From NCBI GenBank assembly GCA_028713675.1, contig JAQTNV010000001.1, forward strand, positions 137,879 through 201,878: a stretch of DNA of 64,000 bases, written 5' to 3'. The notes below the pieces were generated by a model, which saw only the letters and a program-made list of their open reading frames with translations, ran no database searches and had not been told where the DNA came from. This document shows, one piece after another, positions 55,227 through 63,076 of this stretch. The position numbers were made by a program, and so were the translations under genes. The stretch is from a bacterium (GTDB lineage: Bacteria; Desulfobacterota; JAPLJL01). The first letter of the stretch is position 1, and each line of letters starts with the position of its first letter.

Positions 55227-56012
55227 TTGAAAGTAACTGACCTCACCCCCGAGTTCGAAAATCTATACTTCCTCTGCCTCGAAGACTGGTCCGACGAAAT
55301 AAAAGAAGCCGGAAATCACAAGGAAACCTGGTACCGAAAAATGAAGGACCGGGGACTCGGGGTCAAACTCACCCTCGATGACCGCGGCCGGGTGGGCGGG
55401 ATGATCCAGTACATCCCCGTCGAATATTCCCCCGCGGAGGGGACGGATCTTTATTTCATTAACTGCATCTGGGTCCACGGGCACAAGAAGGGGCGGGGCA
55501 ACTTTCAAAAAAAAGGGATGGGCAAAGCCCTCCTCCAGGCCGCCGAAGAGGATGTGAAAGCCCTCGGGGCCAAAGGGCTGGCCGCCTGGGGACTGGCCTT
55601 GCCCGTCTGGATGAAAGCCTCCTGGTTCAAGAAGCATGGCTACACCCAGGCCGACCGGCTGGGTTTGACGTCCCTCGTCTGGAAATCTTTCACCCCGGAG
55701 GCAGCCCCTCCCCGCTGGATCAGGCCCCGGAAAAAACCGGGGACCATGCCCGGAAAGGTGACGGTCACCTCTTTTCTGAATGGATGGTGCCCGGCCCAGA
55801 ATCTTGCCTCGGAAAGGGCAAAAAAGGCGGCTTCCGGTTTCGGGGACAAGGTGGACTTCCGGGAGATCAACACCTTCGACCGGGAAACGTTTCTGGAATG
55901 GGGGTATTCCGACGCGCTTTTCATTGATGAGAAGCAGGTTCGGACCGGGCCTCCTCCCAGCGAAGAAAAGATCAGGAAAATCATCGCCCGGAAGATGAAA
56001 AAATTGTCCTGA
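55227..56012 (+). CDS. GNAT acetyltransferase with C-terminal YoaP-like domain
   Basis: A 261-residue protein with a TTG start three bases after the membrane gene. Residues 1-150 are a GNAT fold with an acetyl-CoA-binding stretch QKKGMGKALLQAAEEDVKALGAKGLA. Residues 175-261 (KVTVTSFLNGWCPAQNLASERAKKAA...YSDALFIDEKQV) resemble the thioredoxin-like YoaP domain found fused to GNAT in E. coli YoaP. Substrate unknown. Confidence 0.75.
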   Translation: MKVTDLTPEFENLYFLCLEDWSDEIKEAGNHKETWYRKMKDRGLGVKLTLDDRGRVGGMIQYIPVEYSPAEGTDLYFINCIWVHGHKKGRGNFQKKGMGKALLQAAEEDVKALGAKGLAAWGLALPVWMKASWFKKHGYTQADRLGLTSLVWKSFTPEAAPPRWIRPRKKPGTMPGKVTVTSFLNGWCPAQNLASERAKKAASGFGDKVDFREINTFDRETFLEWGYSDALFIDEKQVRTGPPPSEEKIRKIIARKMKKLS

Positions 56013-56095
56013 TTTAATTTTTCAAAGCCCCGGGGGTTGGTCCCTGCGGCCAAAAACGGATCAGACATTAGAATTTATCCTATCCAAGTCGAAAA

Positions 56096-56917
56096 ATGAG
56101 ATCTTCATTGATCAATTGTTCATTACCAGTCGTTCGTCTCTCTCTCCTCGTTGCTCATTGCTCATTGCTCATTGCTTTTTTCCCCTCCTGCTCGGACCAT
56201 AAGGCCCCGGGATTGATCCAGATTTCCACTTATCAGATCGTCAACACCTTTCCCCACAATCCGAAAAATTTCACCCAGGGCCTGGTTTACGAAAACGGCT
56301 TCATCTACGAGGGCACCGGCCGCAACGGGACTTCCAGCCTCCAGCAGGTGGACCTGGCCACCGGAAACGCCCGGAAGACCCTGGACCTCTCCGCCCAATA
56401 TTTCGGAGAAGGCATAGCCGTTTATCAGGACAAGATATTTCAGCTGACCTGGGAATCCCATGTAGGATTCATTTACGATAAGGAAAGCTTCGCCAAAATC
56501 GGGGATTTCACTTATTCCACCGAGGGATGGGGCCTCACTTTCGACGGGGAACACCTGATTATGAGCGACGGCACCTCAACCCTGCACCTCTTGGACCCCG
56601 GGACTCTCACCGAAACCGGGACCATCCTGGTTACGGACAACAGCGGTCCGATCGATAACCTGAACGAACTCGAGTTTATCCGCGGAGAGATTTTCGCCAA
56701 CATCTGGCCGACGGATAAAATCGTGCGGATCGACCCGCAAACCGGGCAGGTCAAAGGCTGGGTTGATCTCGACGGGATCCTGAGCCCCGAAGCCACGACC
56801 CGGCCGGTCGACTGCTTAAACGGGATCGCCTACGACAGCGAAAATGACCGGCTCTTCGTGACCGGCAAATACTGGCCCAGTCTTTTCGAAATCAAGCTGG
56901 TACCCGCCGTTCCCTGA
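56096..56917 (+). CDS. Glutamine cyclotransferase (glutaminyl-peptide cyclotransferase), exported
   Basis: A 273-residue protein of the bacterial/plant-type glutamine cyclotransferase family: FTQGLVYENGFIYEGTGRNGTSSL, GWGLTFDGEHLIMSDGT, then NELEFIRGEIFANIWPTDKI and LNGIAYD. The N-terminus is a signal with a lipobox-like FFPSC33. The signal region is encoded by a tandem 'ctcattg' repeat (about 56154-56176). It would convert N-terminal Gln of exported peptides to pyroglutamate. Confidence 0.85.
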   Translation: MRSSLINCSLPVVRLSLLVAHCSLLIAFFPSCSDHKAPGLIQISTYQIVNTFPHNPKNFTQGLVYENGFIYEGTGRNGTSSLQQVDLATGNARKTLDLSAQYFGEGIAVYQDKIFQLTWESHVGFIYDKESFAKIGDFTYSTEGWGLTFDGEHLIMSDGTSTLHLLDPGTLTETGTILVTDNSGPIDNLNELEFIRGEIFANIWPTDKIVRIDPQTGQVKGWVDLDGILSPEATTRPVDCLNGIAYDSENDRLFVTGKYWPSLFEIKLVPAVP

Positions 56918-57533
56918 AACCAAAACAGGTCATAGGTGATGGGTCTTAGGTTAAGAAGTTCAACGTTCACAGTTCAAGGTTATTAATAAAAATATTGTCA
57001 TTCTGAAGACTCTGGCGAAGAATGACAGAAAAAACAGCAGACTGCCGTCGTAAAAGCGAGATTGCTTCGCTATCGCTCGCAATGACAAGAAAGGTTCATC
57101 GTATTTTTTGGGTTTTCGGAAGCTCGGGGGGTTGGTTCTCGCGACACAAACCTCTTGATGTCCGGATACCGAAAAACTCGACGACTCCTGATAATTGGAT
57201 CCAACGAAGGCGAGCTCCTGTGGAGCCGCCGCCGCGGATTACGTTTTCGCGCACATTGGTTTGGGAAGCGAAACCAACCCCCCAAAAAGAATAAAAGGAC
57301 AACGAAAAGCAAGCTTGCCACGTCCCGCCAGAGGCGGGCCTTTCTGGCCGAGCTCGGGCAAGACGCAATGACGAATACTAACGAAGAATCTCGGTTTTCC
57401 CCCGTCTACCGTATGCCGTCTACCGTCTACTATTTGAAATTGACACTTTTCAGGCTCCTTATCTATACTTATCCGGTGCAATCCGCCGACGAACGGCTGG
57501 ATTGATATCAAGGCAATTTTAAAGGAGGACAAA
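56918..57533. repeat. Repeat-filled gap with composite element copy 3 (57126-57283)
   Basis: No gene. Copy 3 of the composite element runs from GGGGGGTTGGTT (57126-57137) to AACCAACCCCCC (57272-57283), arms perfectly complementary. It is flanked by the A-rich tract and by a 'ttgccacgtcccgcc...gcaatgacg' inverted repeat (about 57316-57373), the same order as at 33656-33732. Words at 56930-57090 include 'ggtcataggtgat' and two 'gcaatgac'-type inverted repeats. Confidence 0.6.
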
Positions 57534-57839
57534 ATGGTCAACAAACCCAGCACCAAAGAAGAAGAATATTTCGCCCGACAGGAATTCGAAAAACGCAAAA
57601 AGGCCGAAGAAGAGAAACAGAATAAACTCGCGGCCGATGAGAAGAAGCATCTTAAGAGCCTCCACTACATGCGCTGTCCCAAGTGCGGGATGCAGCTGGT
57701 GGAAATTGATTTTCAGGGAATCAAGATCGACAAGTGCACCAATTGTTCCGGTTCCTGGTTCGATGCCGGCGAGGTCGAGGATCTCCTCAACCAGGATAAG
57801 TCGGTCCTGACCAAGATTTTCCTGATAATCAAGAAATAA
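57534..57839 (+). CDS. zf-TFIIB-type zinc-ribbon protein
   Basis: A 101-residue protein. A charged N-terminal helix (1-44) precedes a zinc ribbon: RCPKCGMQL, then KCTNCSGSWFDAGEVEDLL, the signature of zf-TFIIB small proteins. AAAGGAGG precedes the ATG. Function unknown; probably a small nucleic-acid- or protein-binding factor. Confidence 0.8.
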   Translation: MVNKPSTKEEEYFARQEFEKRKKAEEEKQNKLAADEKKHLKSLHYMRCPKCGMQLVEIDFQGIKIDKCTNCSGSWFDAGEVEDLLNQDKSVLTKIFLIIKK

Positions 57840-57934
57840 CCCGGCGGCCCCGTCGCCTTCCGGTGGCAGCCCGGGCCGGGTAAGGCCAAACCCGGGGGAA
57901 ATCCATCCCCTGGCGCTCTTGATTTGCCGTTTAA

Positions 57935-59308
57935 ATGAAGCGTATTTCTCTTCCCACGATCGCCCTCATTACCACCTCTCTGGCTTCATTTCTGACCGCC
58001 TTTACCGGCTCCTCGATCAATATCGCCCTGCCCACCATCGGGCACGAGCTGTCCATCCACGCCGTCCGTCTCAGCTGGATCACCTTCGCTTATATCCTCT
58101 CCGCCAACGTTTTTCTCCTCCCCATGGGCAGGCTCGCCGATATCTGGGGCCGCGCCCGGGTTTTCACCCTGGGCACCCTCATTTTCGCGATGGCCTCGCT
58201 GGCCTGCTCCCTCTCCTCCGGCGCTTTCATGCTGATCGGCTTCCGCGTCCTGCAGGGTTTGGGAGGCGCCATGCTCTTCGGCACCGGGGTAGCCATCCTT
58301 TCCGACATCTTCCCTGCGGAGGAGCGCGGAAGGGTCCTCGGGATCAATGTCGCCGCGGTTTACATCGGGCTTTCCCTGGGCCCGCCCCTCTCCGGCCTGA
58401 TCACCAACAGCCTGGGCTGGAGAAACATCTTTGTCCTTTCCGCCGGTGTCGGCCTGGTAACTTTCGGGCTCGCCTTCCGGAGACTGGAGGCGCGGAAAAT
58501 CCCGGCGACCGGCGGACATTTCGATTTGAGCGGGGCCTGCCTCTGGGGCTCGGCCCTGACCGCCACGGTCTACGGGTTTTCCCGCCTGCCCGCGGTCCCG
58601 GGACTGGTTCTGGTTTTCCTGGGCCTGATTCTATTTTCCGTTTTCATCCGCGGCGAAGTCCGGAAGGAAAACCCCCTCCTGGATCTCGCCCTTTTCCGGG
58701 GAAACCGGGCCTTCACCTTCTCCAACCTGGCGGCCCTGATCAACTACAGCTCCACCCACGGGGTCGGGTTCCTGTTCAGCCTCTATCTCCAGTATCTCAA
58801 GGGCTTCACCCCTGAAACCGCCGGGCTGGTCATGATCTCCCAGCCGGTGGTGATGGCCGTCTGCTCCCCGTTTGCCGGCCGCCTTTCCGACCGGACCGAA
58901 CCCCGGATCGTCGCTTCCATCGGCATGGCCCTGACCGTGATCGGTCTGGTCATTGCCCTTTTCCTGCGCCGCGATTCTTCCTTCCTTCTCGTGATCGCCG
59001 CCCTGGTCACCCTGGGGCTGGGGTTCGCCTTCTTTTCCTCCCCCAACACCAACGCCATCATGAGCACGGTGGAGAAAAAGTCATACGGCGTGGCCTCGGC
59101 GCTGGTGGCGACCATGAGGCTTTCGGGCCAGACCCTGAGCATGACCATCGTCACCCTGGTTTTCGCCACCGTCATCGGCCGGCACGAGATCACCCCCGAA
59201 TTTTATCCCGCTTTCCTGAGCAGCCTGCGGATCATCCTGGCGATCTTTACCGTCCTCTGCCTGGCCGGGGTTTTCGCCTCCATGATCAGGGGCAAAATCA
59301 GAGCATAG
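57935..59308 (+). CDS. MFS drug/proton antiporter, DHA2 (EmrB/QacA-like)
   Basis: A 457-residue transporter with about 14 helices. Motif A-like GRLADIWGRARVF after helix 2, LQGLGGAMLFGTGVAILSDIFPAEERGRVLGI, and the motif C region GLSLGPPLSGLI typical of antiporters. A probable efflux pump; substrate unknown. Its last codons and stop (…RA, TAG) fall in the 'agcatagggcatagg' word repeat. Confidence 0.85.
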   Translation: MKRISLPTIALITTSLASFLTAFTGSSINIALPTIGHELSIHAVRLSWITFAYILSANVFLLPMGRLADIWGRARVFTLGTLIFAMASLACSLSSGAFMLIGFRVLQGLGGAMLFGTGVAILSDIFPAEERGRVLGINVAAVYIGLSLGPPLSGLITNSLGWRNIFVLSAGVGLVTFGLAFRRLEARKIPATGGHFDLSGACLWGSALTATVYGFSRLPAVPGLVLVFLGLILFSVFIRGEVRKENPLLDLALFRGNRAFTFSNLAALINYSSTHGVGFLFSLYLQYLKGFTPETAGLVMISQPVVMAVCSPFAGRLSDRTEPRIVASIGMALTVIGLVIALFLRRDSSFLLVIAALVTLGLGFAFFSSPNTNAIMSTVEKKSYGVASALVATMRLSGQTLSMTIVTLVFATVIGRHEITPEFYPAFLSSLRIILAIFTVLCLAGVFASMIRGKIRA

Positions 59309-59707
59309 GGCATAGGGCATAGCGCAAAGGTCAAAGGTCAAAGCTCAAAGGTGAAAGGTAAAAGGTCGTGAGGCGTAAGGGGTGAAGAGCAAAGGCGTCC
59401 ATTGAGTTCGTTGTGTCCATTGTGTCCATAGTGTCGAAAGAGATAAAAGCAATCCATTAAGTCCATTGGGTTTTTTGGGTGTTCAGAAGCCCGGGGGGTA
59501 GGTTCTCGCGACGCAAACTCTTAGAAAATCAGGATGCGATATACTCGAAGATAAAGTATTTATCGATACTGGCTAGACCCTGCGGGTCAGCCTGCCAGGA
59601 CAACGTCACCGCACCTATTGTGCGCGGAGCGAAACCTGCCCCCCAAAAAGAAAAAAAGGCTAACAAAATAAGTAATGTGTGATAGGTCATAGGGAAGGAG
59701 ATTATTA
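59309..59707. repeat. Repeat-filled gap with 55-bp inverted block and composite element copy 4 (59493-59644)
   Basis: No gene. Bases 59331-59385 are the exact reverse complement of 34166-34220. Composite element copy 4 runs from GGGGGGTAGGTT (59493-59504) to AACCTGCCCCCC (59633-59644), then an A-rich flank and 'ggctaac'. Confidence 0.65.
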
Positions 59708-60265
59708 ATGCCTAATATTTTTTCCCCCGCCAAACTGATCCGGAAAGAAGAAAGCATCCTGGTCGTCATTGACGTCCAGGAAAAGCTGATGCCGGCGATC
59801 CATAACCGGAAGCAGGTGACTGATAATGTCATCCGGCTCCTCAAGTTCGCCCGGATCATCGGCCTGCCCGTCATTCTGACCGAGCAGGACAAGCTCGGGC
59901 CGACCCTGCCGGAACTTAAAAAGGAAATTCCCGGGGTAAATCCGATTATCAAAAACTCGTTTAACTGCTTTTTATGTCCCACGTTTTCCGAACAGGTCAA
60001 GAAACCGGGAAGAAACGCCCTGGTTCTGGCCGGGGTGGAAAACCACATCTGCGTGGCCCAGACCGCCCTCCACGCCCTGCCCGGTTTCAACGTTCATGTG
60101 GTCAGCGACGCCGTCTCCTCCCGGACCCCGGAAAACCGGAACGTGGGGATCGAGCGGATGCGCCAGTTCGGCGCCGTCATCACCTCCACCGAGATGCTGA
60201 TTTTCGAGCTTCTGAAACAGGCGGGGACCGAGGAATTTAAAGCCGTCCTGCCGCTGGTCAAATAA
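59708..60265 (+). CDS. Isochorismatase-family hydrolase
   Basis: A 185-residue cysteine hydrolase: catalytic Asp in VVIDVQEKLM, Lys in IIKNSFNCF and Cys in LAGVENHICVAQTAL, the D-K-C triad of the family. GGAGA precedes the ATG. Members act on amides or isochorismate; substrate not predictable. Confidence 0.85.
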   Translation: MPNIFSPAKLIRKEESILVVIDVQEKLMPAIHNRKQVTDNVIRLLKFARIIGLPVILTEQDKLGPTLPELKKEIPGVNPIIKNSFNCFLCPTFSEQVKKPGRNALVLAGVENHICVAQTALHALPGFNVHVVSDAVSSRTPENRNVGIERMRQFGAVITSTEMLIFELLKQAGTEEFKAVLPLVK

Positions 60266-60299
60266 AAACACCAGGGTTCCAGGGGCCAAGCGATGTTCC

Positions 60300-60385
60300 C
60301 CTCCCTGTCAGGGAGGGGCAAGGGGAGAGTGAAATAACTTTCTACCACCCTCTCCCCTGCCCTCCCCCCTCAAGGGGGAGGGAAA
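60300..60385. repeat. C-rich/G-rich dispersed repeat
   Basis: 'ccctccctgtcagggaggggcaagggg' and 'ccctctcccctgccctcccccctcaagggggaggg' sequences, related to blocks near 12405-12495 and 22485-22512. They can form strong hairpins. Confidence 0.5.
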
Positions 60386-60437
60386 ATGTGAGAGGGCTGT
60401 CCCCGCAATTGACAAGTTGACCACTTATAGTCATCAT

Positions 60438-60713
60438 ATGACCATGAAAGCAAATCCAGAAGATTCGGTTCGAATTGCGGAATTTAAATCCCGGCTCAGC
60501 CATCATCTGCGCAAGGTGCGCCAAGGTCATCCCCTGATCCTGTTGGATCGGGATACACCCATCGCCCGGGTTTTACCTTACCCCTCCGGACCGGGGAAAC
60601 TCCGGTCCCGAAAGCCGACACGGGAATCGCGTGATATCAGCCTGCCCCCGCCCCTATCCAAAAAAATCAATAGTTTGAGCGCCCTTCTTAAAGAAAGGCA
60701 GCCGGGGCGTTGA
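60438..60713 (+). CDS. Phd/YefM-like antitoxin of a PIN toxin pair
   Basis: About 91 residues from ATG 60438 (60444 also possible; no clear ribosome binding site). RIAEFKSRLSHHLRKVRQGHPLILLDRDTPIARVLPY is the Phd/YefM fold: helix, then strand with an xLxDRxxPIA motif. The C-terminal tail is basic and would wrap the toxin. The stop overlaps the PIN gene start (TTGA), the coupled layout of toxin-antitoxin pairs. Confidence 0.75.
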   Translation: MTMKANPEDSVRIAEFKSRLSHHLRKVRQGHPLILLDRDTPIARVLPYPSGPGKLRSRKPTRESRDISLPPPLSKKINSLSALLKERQPGR

Positions 60714-61126
60714 ACGCCTATTTTGATTCCTCGGTATTTCTCCGTTTGGTCCTGGGGGAACCCGGGAAGCTTCCCGCTTGGCAGGATTACGATCTGCGGA
60801 TCACCAGCGATCTGGCCGAAGTGGAATGTCTGAGAACCCTGGACCGTCTGAGAATCAGGCACGGTCTCTCCCAAGAAGAGATTACCAATCGGCGGGAAGC
60901 CTTATACCTGCTTTTGGAAACCACGGAAAGGATTGAGATCACCCGCTCCATCCTCAATCGGGCCTCCCAGACTTTCCCCGTAGAACTGGGCACGCTTGAC
61001 GCCATTCATCTCTCCACCGCTCTTGTCTGGCGGGATGAACAAGAATCGGAGCTGGTCTTTGCCACCCATGACAAAGCCCTCGCCTTGGCCGCCCGGTCAC
61101 TCGGTTTTAAGGTCGCCGGCGCCTGA
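60710..61126 (+). CDS. PIN-domain ribonuclease toxin (VapC-like)
   Basis: A 138-residue protein with a TTG start overlapping the antitoxin stop. PIN acidic residues: D6 in YFDSSVFL, E39 in DLAEVECLR, D in GTLDAIHLSTAL and D in FATHDKALALAA. VapC toxins cleave tRNA or rRNA when the antitoxin is degraded. Confidence 0.82.
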   Translation: MNAYFDSSVFLRLVLGEPGKLPAWQDYDLRITSDLAEVECLRTLDRLRIRHGLSQEEITNRREALYLLLETTERIEITRSILNRASQTFPVELGTLDAIHLSTALVWRDEQESELVFATHDKALALAARSLGFKVAGA

Positions 61127-61228
61127 ATATTTTTGAATTAAACTGATCCGATTCAACCAGGGAATTCCAAGTTTCTGATTTGGAATTTGGTATTTATTTA
61201 TTGGAACTTGGAAATTGGCATTTAGTCA

Positions 61229-62770
61229 TTAATGTTTGGTAATTGGAATTTGGTTGTTGGTTATTGGTTTATCCAGTCCCTGGGCCCGCCGCTTCGCCAT
61301 CACGCTGTGATATCGGCCGTAGAGGAAGTAAATCAGCATCCCGATCATCATCCAGACGAAGAGCCGCAGCCAGTTCTGCGAAGGCAGGGAAAACATCAGC
61401 AAGAGGCAGAGCAGCACCCCCAGGATCGGGACCACCGGCACCATCGGGCAGCGGAAAGGCCGCTCCGCGTTGGGATTCCGGTAGCGCATGATCAGCACCG
61501 CGGTGCAGACGATCACGAAGGCCAGGAGTGTGCCGATGTTCACCAGCTCGGCCAGGATCCCGAGCGGGATGAAGGAGGCCATCAGCCCGACGAAGATACC
61601 GGTCACGATGGTGGATTTCCAGGGGGTCCGGAAGCGCGGATGCACGGAGCCGAAGAAGCTCGGAGGCAGAAGCCCGTCCCGCGCCATGGCCAGGAGCACC
61701 CGCGGCTGGCTGAGCATGAGCACAAGCAGGACCGAGGTTATTCCCACCACCGCCCCGATCGAGATAATAAACTGGGCCCAGGTCAGGCCGACCCGCTGGA
61801 AGGCGGAGGCCACCGGGGCGTGAATGTCGATCTGGTCGTAGGGAACCATGCCGGTCAGGACGATCGTGACCGCGATGTAAAGCACCGTGCAGATCAGGAG
61901 CGAGGCGATGATGCCGAAGGGAACGTCGCGCTGGGGGTTTTTCGCCTCCTCCGCCTGGGTGGAAACCGAGTCGAAGCCGATGTAGGCGAAAAAGATCACC
62001 GCGGCCCCGGCCAGGACCCCGATCGGGGAGCCGTCCGCGCTGGTCTGCCCGAGAATCGTTTTTCCGAAGATGGAAAGACCCGACCAGCCGAAGGGGGCGA
62101 ACGGGTGCCAGTTGGCGGTGTCGATGTAGAAAACCCCCACCCCGATCACCAGGAGCACCACCGCGAGCTTGATGAAAACCATGATGTTGTTGAAGCGGGA
62201 GCTTTCCCGGATCCCGATGACCAGGACTATCGTCAGGCCGGCCACGATCAGGAGCGCCATGAGGTCAAACATGCTCCCGGTGGCGATGAACTGCCCCGCC
62301 GCCGGGTCAAAATCAAAGGGGGCATCGGCCAAAAGATGCGGAATCTTCAGATGGAAGATGCCGATCAGGTTCTGGAAGTATTTTGACCAACCGTGGGCCA
62401 CGGAAGCGGAGGCGACGCTGTATTCCAGGATGAGGTCCCAGCCGATGATCCAGGCCATCAGCTCCCCGAGCGTGGCGTAGGCGTAGGTATAGGCCGAACC
62501 GGCCACCGGGGTCATCGAGACGAACTCCGCGTAGCAGAGGGCGGCGAAAACGCAAGCCGTTCCCGCGACGATGAACGATACCGTCAGGGCCGGGCCGGCC
62601 TTGTAATGGGCGGCCAGGCCGGTGAGAACGAAGATCCCCGCCCCGATAATGCACCCGATCCCCAGGCTGGTCAGGGACCAGCGCCCCAGGACGCGGTGGA
62701 GCCGGTTTTCACCCTGCATCTCCTCATGAAAAAGGTGCAGGGGCTTATGCGCGAACATGTCTTTCCACAT
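61229..62770 (-). CDS. APC-family amino acid permease (cationic amino acid transporter-like)
   Basis: 513 residues from ATG 62770, chosen for AGAGGAGG eight bases upstream; longer frames start in non-coding words. About 12-13 membrane helices; SLTSLGIGCIIGAGIFVLTGLAA is the helix-1 binding motif, YTYAYATLGELMAWIIGWDLILEY the YfnA/CAT type. The last dozen residues (PITNNQIPITKH) are encoded by 'ttggttattgg' repeat words. It probably imports amino acids for fermentation. Confidence 0.87.
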   Translation of the reverse strand: MWKDMFAHKPLHLFHEEMQGENRLHRVLGRWSLTSLGIGCIIGAGIFVLTGLAAHYKAGPALTVSFIVAGTACVFAALCYAEFVSMTPVAGSAYTYAYATLGELMAWIIGWDLILEYSVASASVAHGWSKYFQNLIGIFHLKIPHLLADAPFDFDPAAGQFIATGSMFDLMALLIVAGLTIVLVIGIRESSRFNNIMVFIKLAVVLLVIGVGVFYIDTANWHPFAPFGWSGLSIFGKTILGQTSADGSPIGVLAGAAVIFFAYIGFDSVSTQAEEAKNPQRDVPFGIIASLLICTVLYIAVTIVLTGMVPYDQIDIHAPVASAFQRVGLTWAQFIISIGAVVGITSVLLVLMLSQPRVLLAMARDGLLPPSFFGSVHPRFRTPWKSTIVTGIFVGLMASFIPLGILAELVNIGTLLAFVIVCTAVLIMRYRNPNAERPFRCPMVPVVPILGVLLCLLLMFSLPSQNWLRLFVWMMIGMLIYFLYGRYHSVMAKRRAQGLDKPITNNQIPITKH

Positions 62771-63076
62771 GCTTTTTTGCCTCCTCTGAATTTGCATCAA
62801 TTTATCATAAGAAAACCGGGGAGACAAACCGCGGAAAGAAATAAAGGTCATGGGTCATGGGTGATAGGTCATAGGCAAGAGGCTAGAGCCTAGAGCGTAG
62901 AGAAAAAGAAATTATTTGGTTTATCGAGTTACTTAGTTTATTGGGTTTGAAAAAGACAGGGGGAAGTCGCAGGGAGCAAAGGGCAGGGAGCAAGGAGCAG
63001 GAGGTAGTAAACCGGTCATGGGTCTTAGGTTATGGGTAAAACCCAACACCTAACACCCAGCACCCAACACCTGATT
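62771..63076. repeat. Gene-free gap of repeated words
   Basis: After the permease ribosome binding site the gap holds 'ggtcatgggtcatgggtgataggtcatagg' and 'acccaacacctaacacccagcacccaacacc' words, the two being near reverse complements of each other. No gene or RNA recognised. Confidence 0.5.

Noticed and set aside
60408-60431. TTGACA...TATAGT promoter for the antitoxin-PIN pair
   Set aside because: The spacer is only 11 bases, too short for a sigma-70 promoter.
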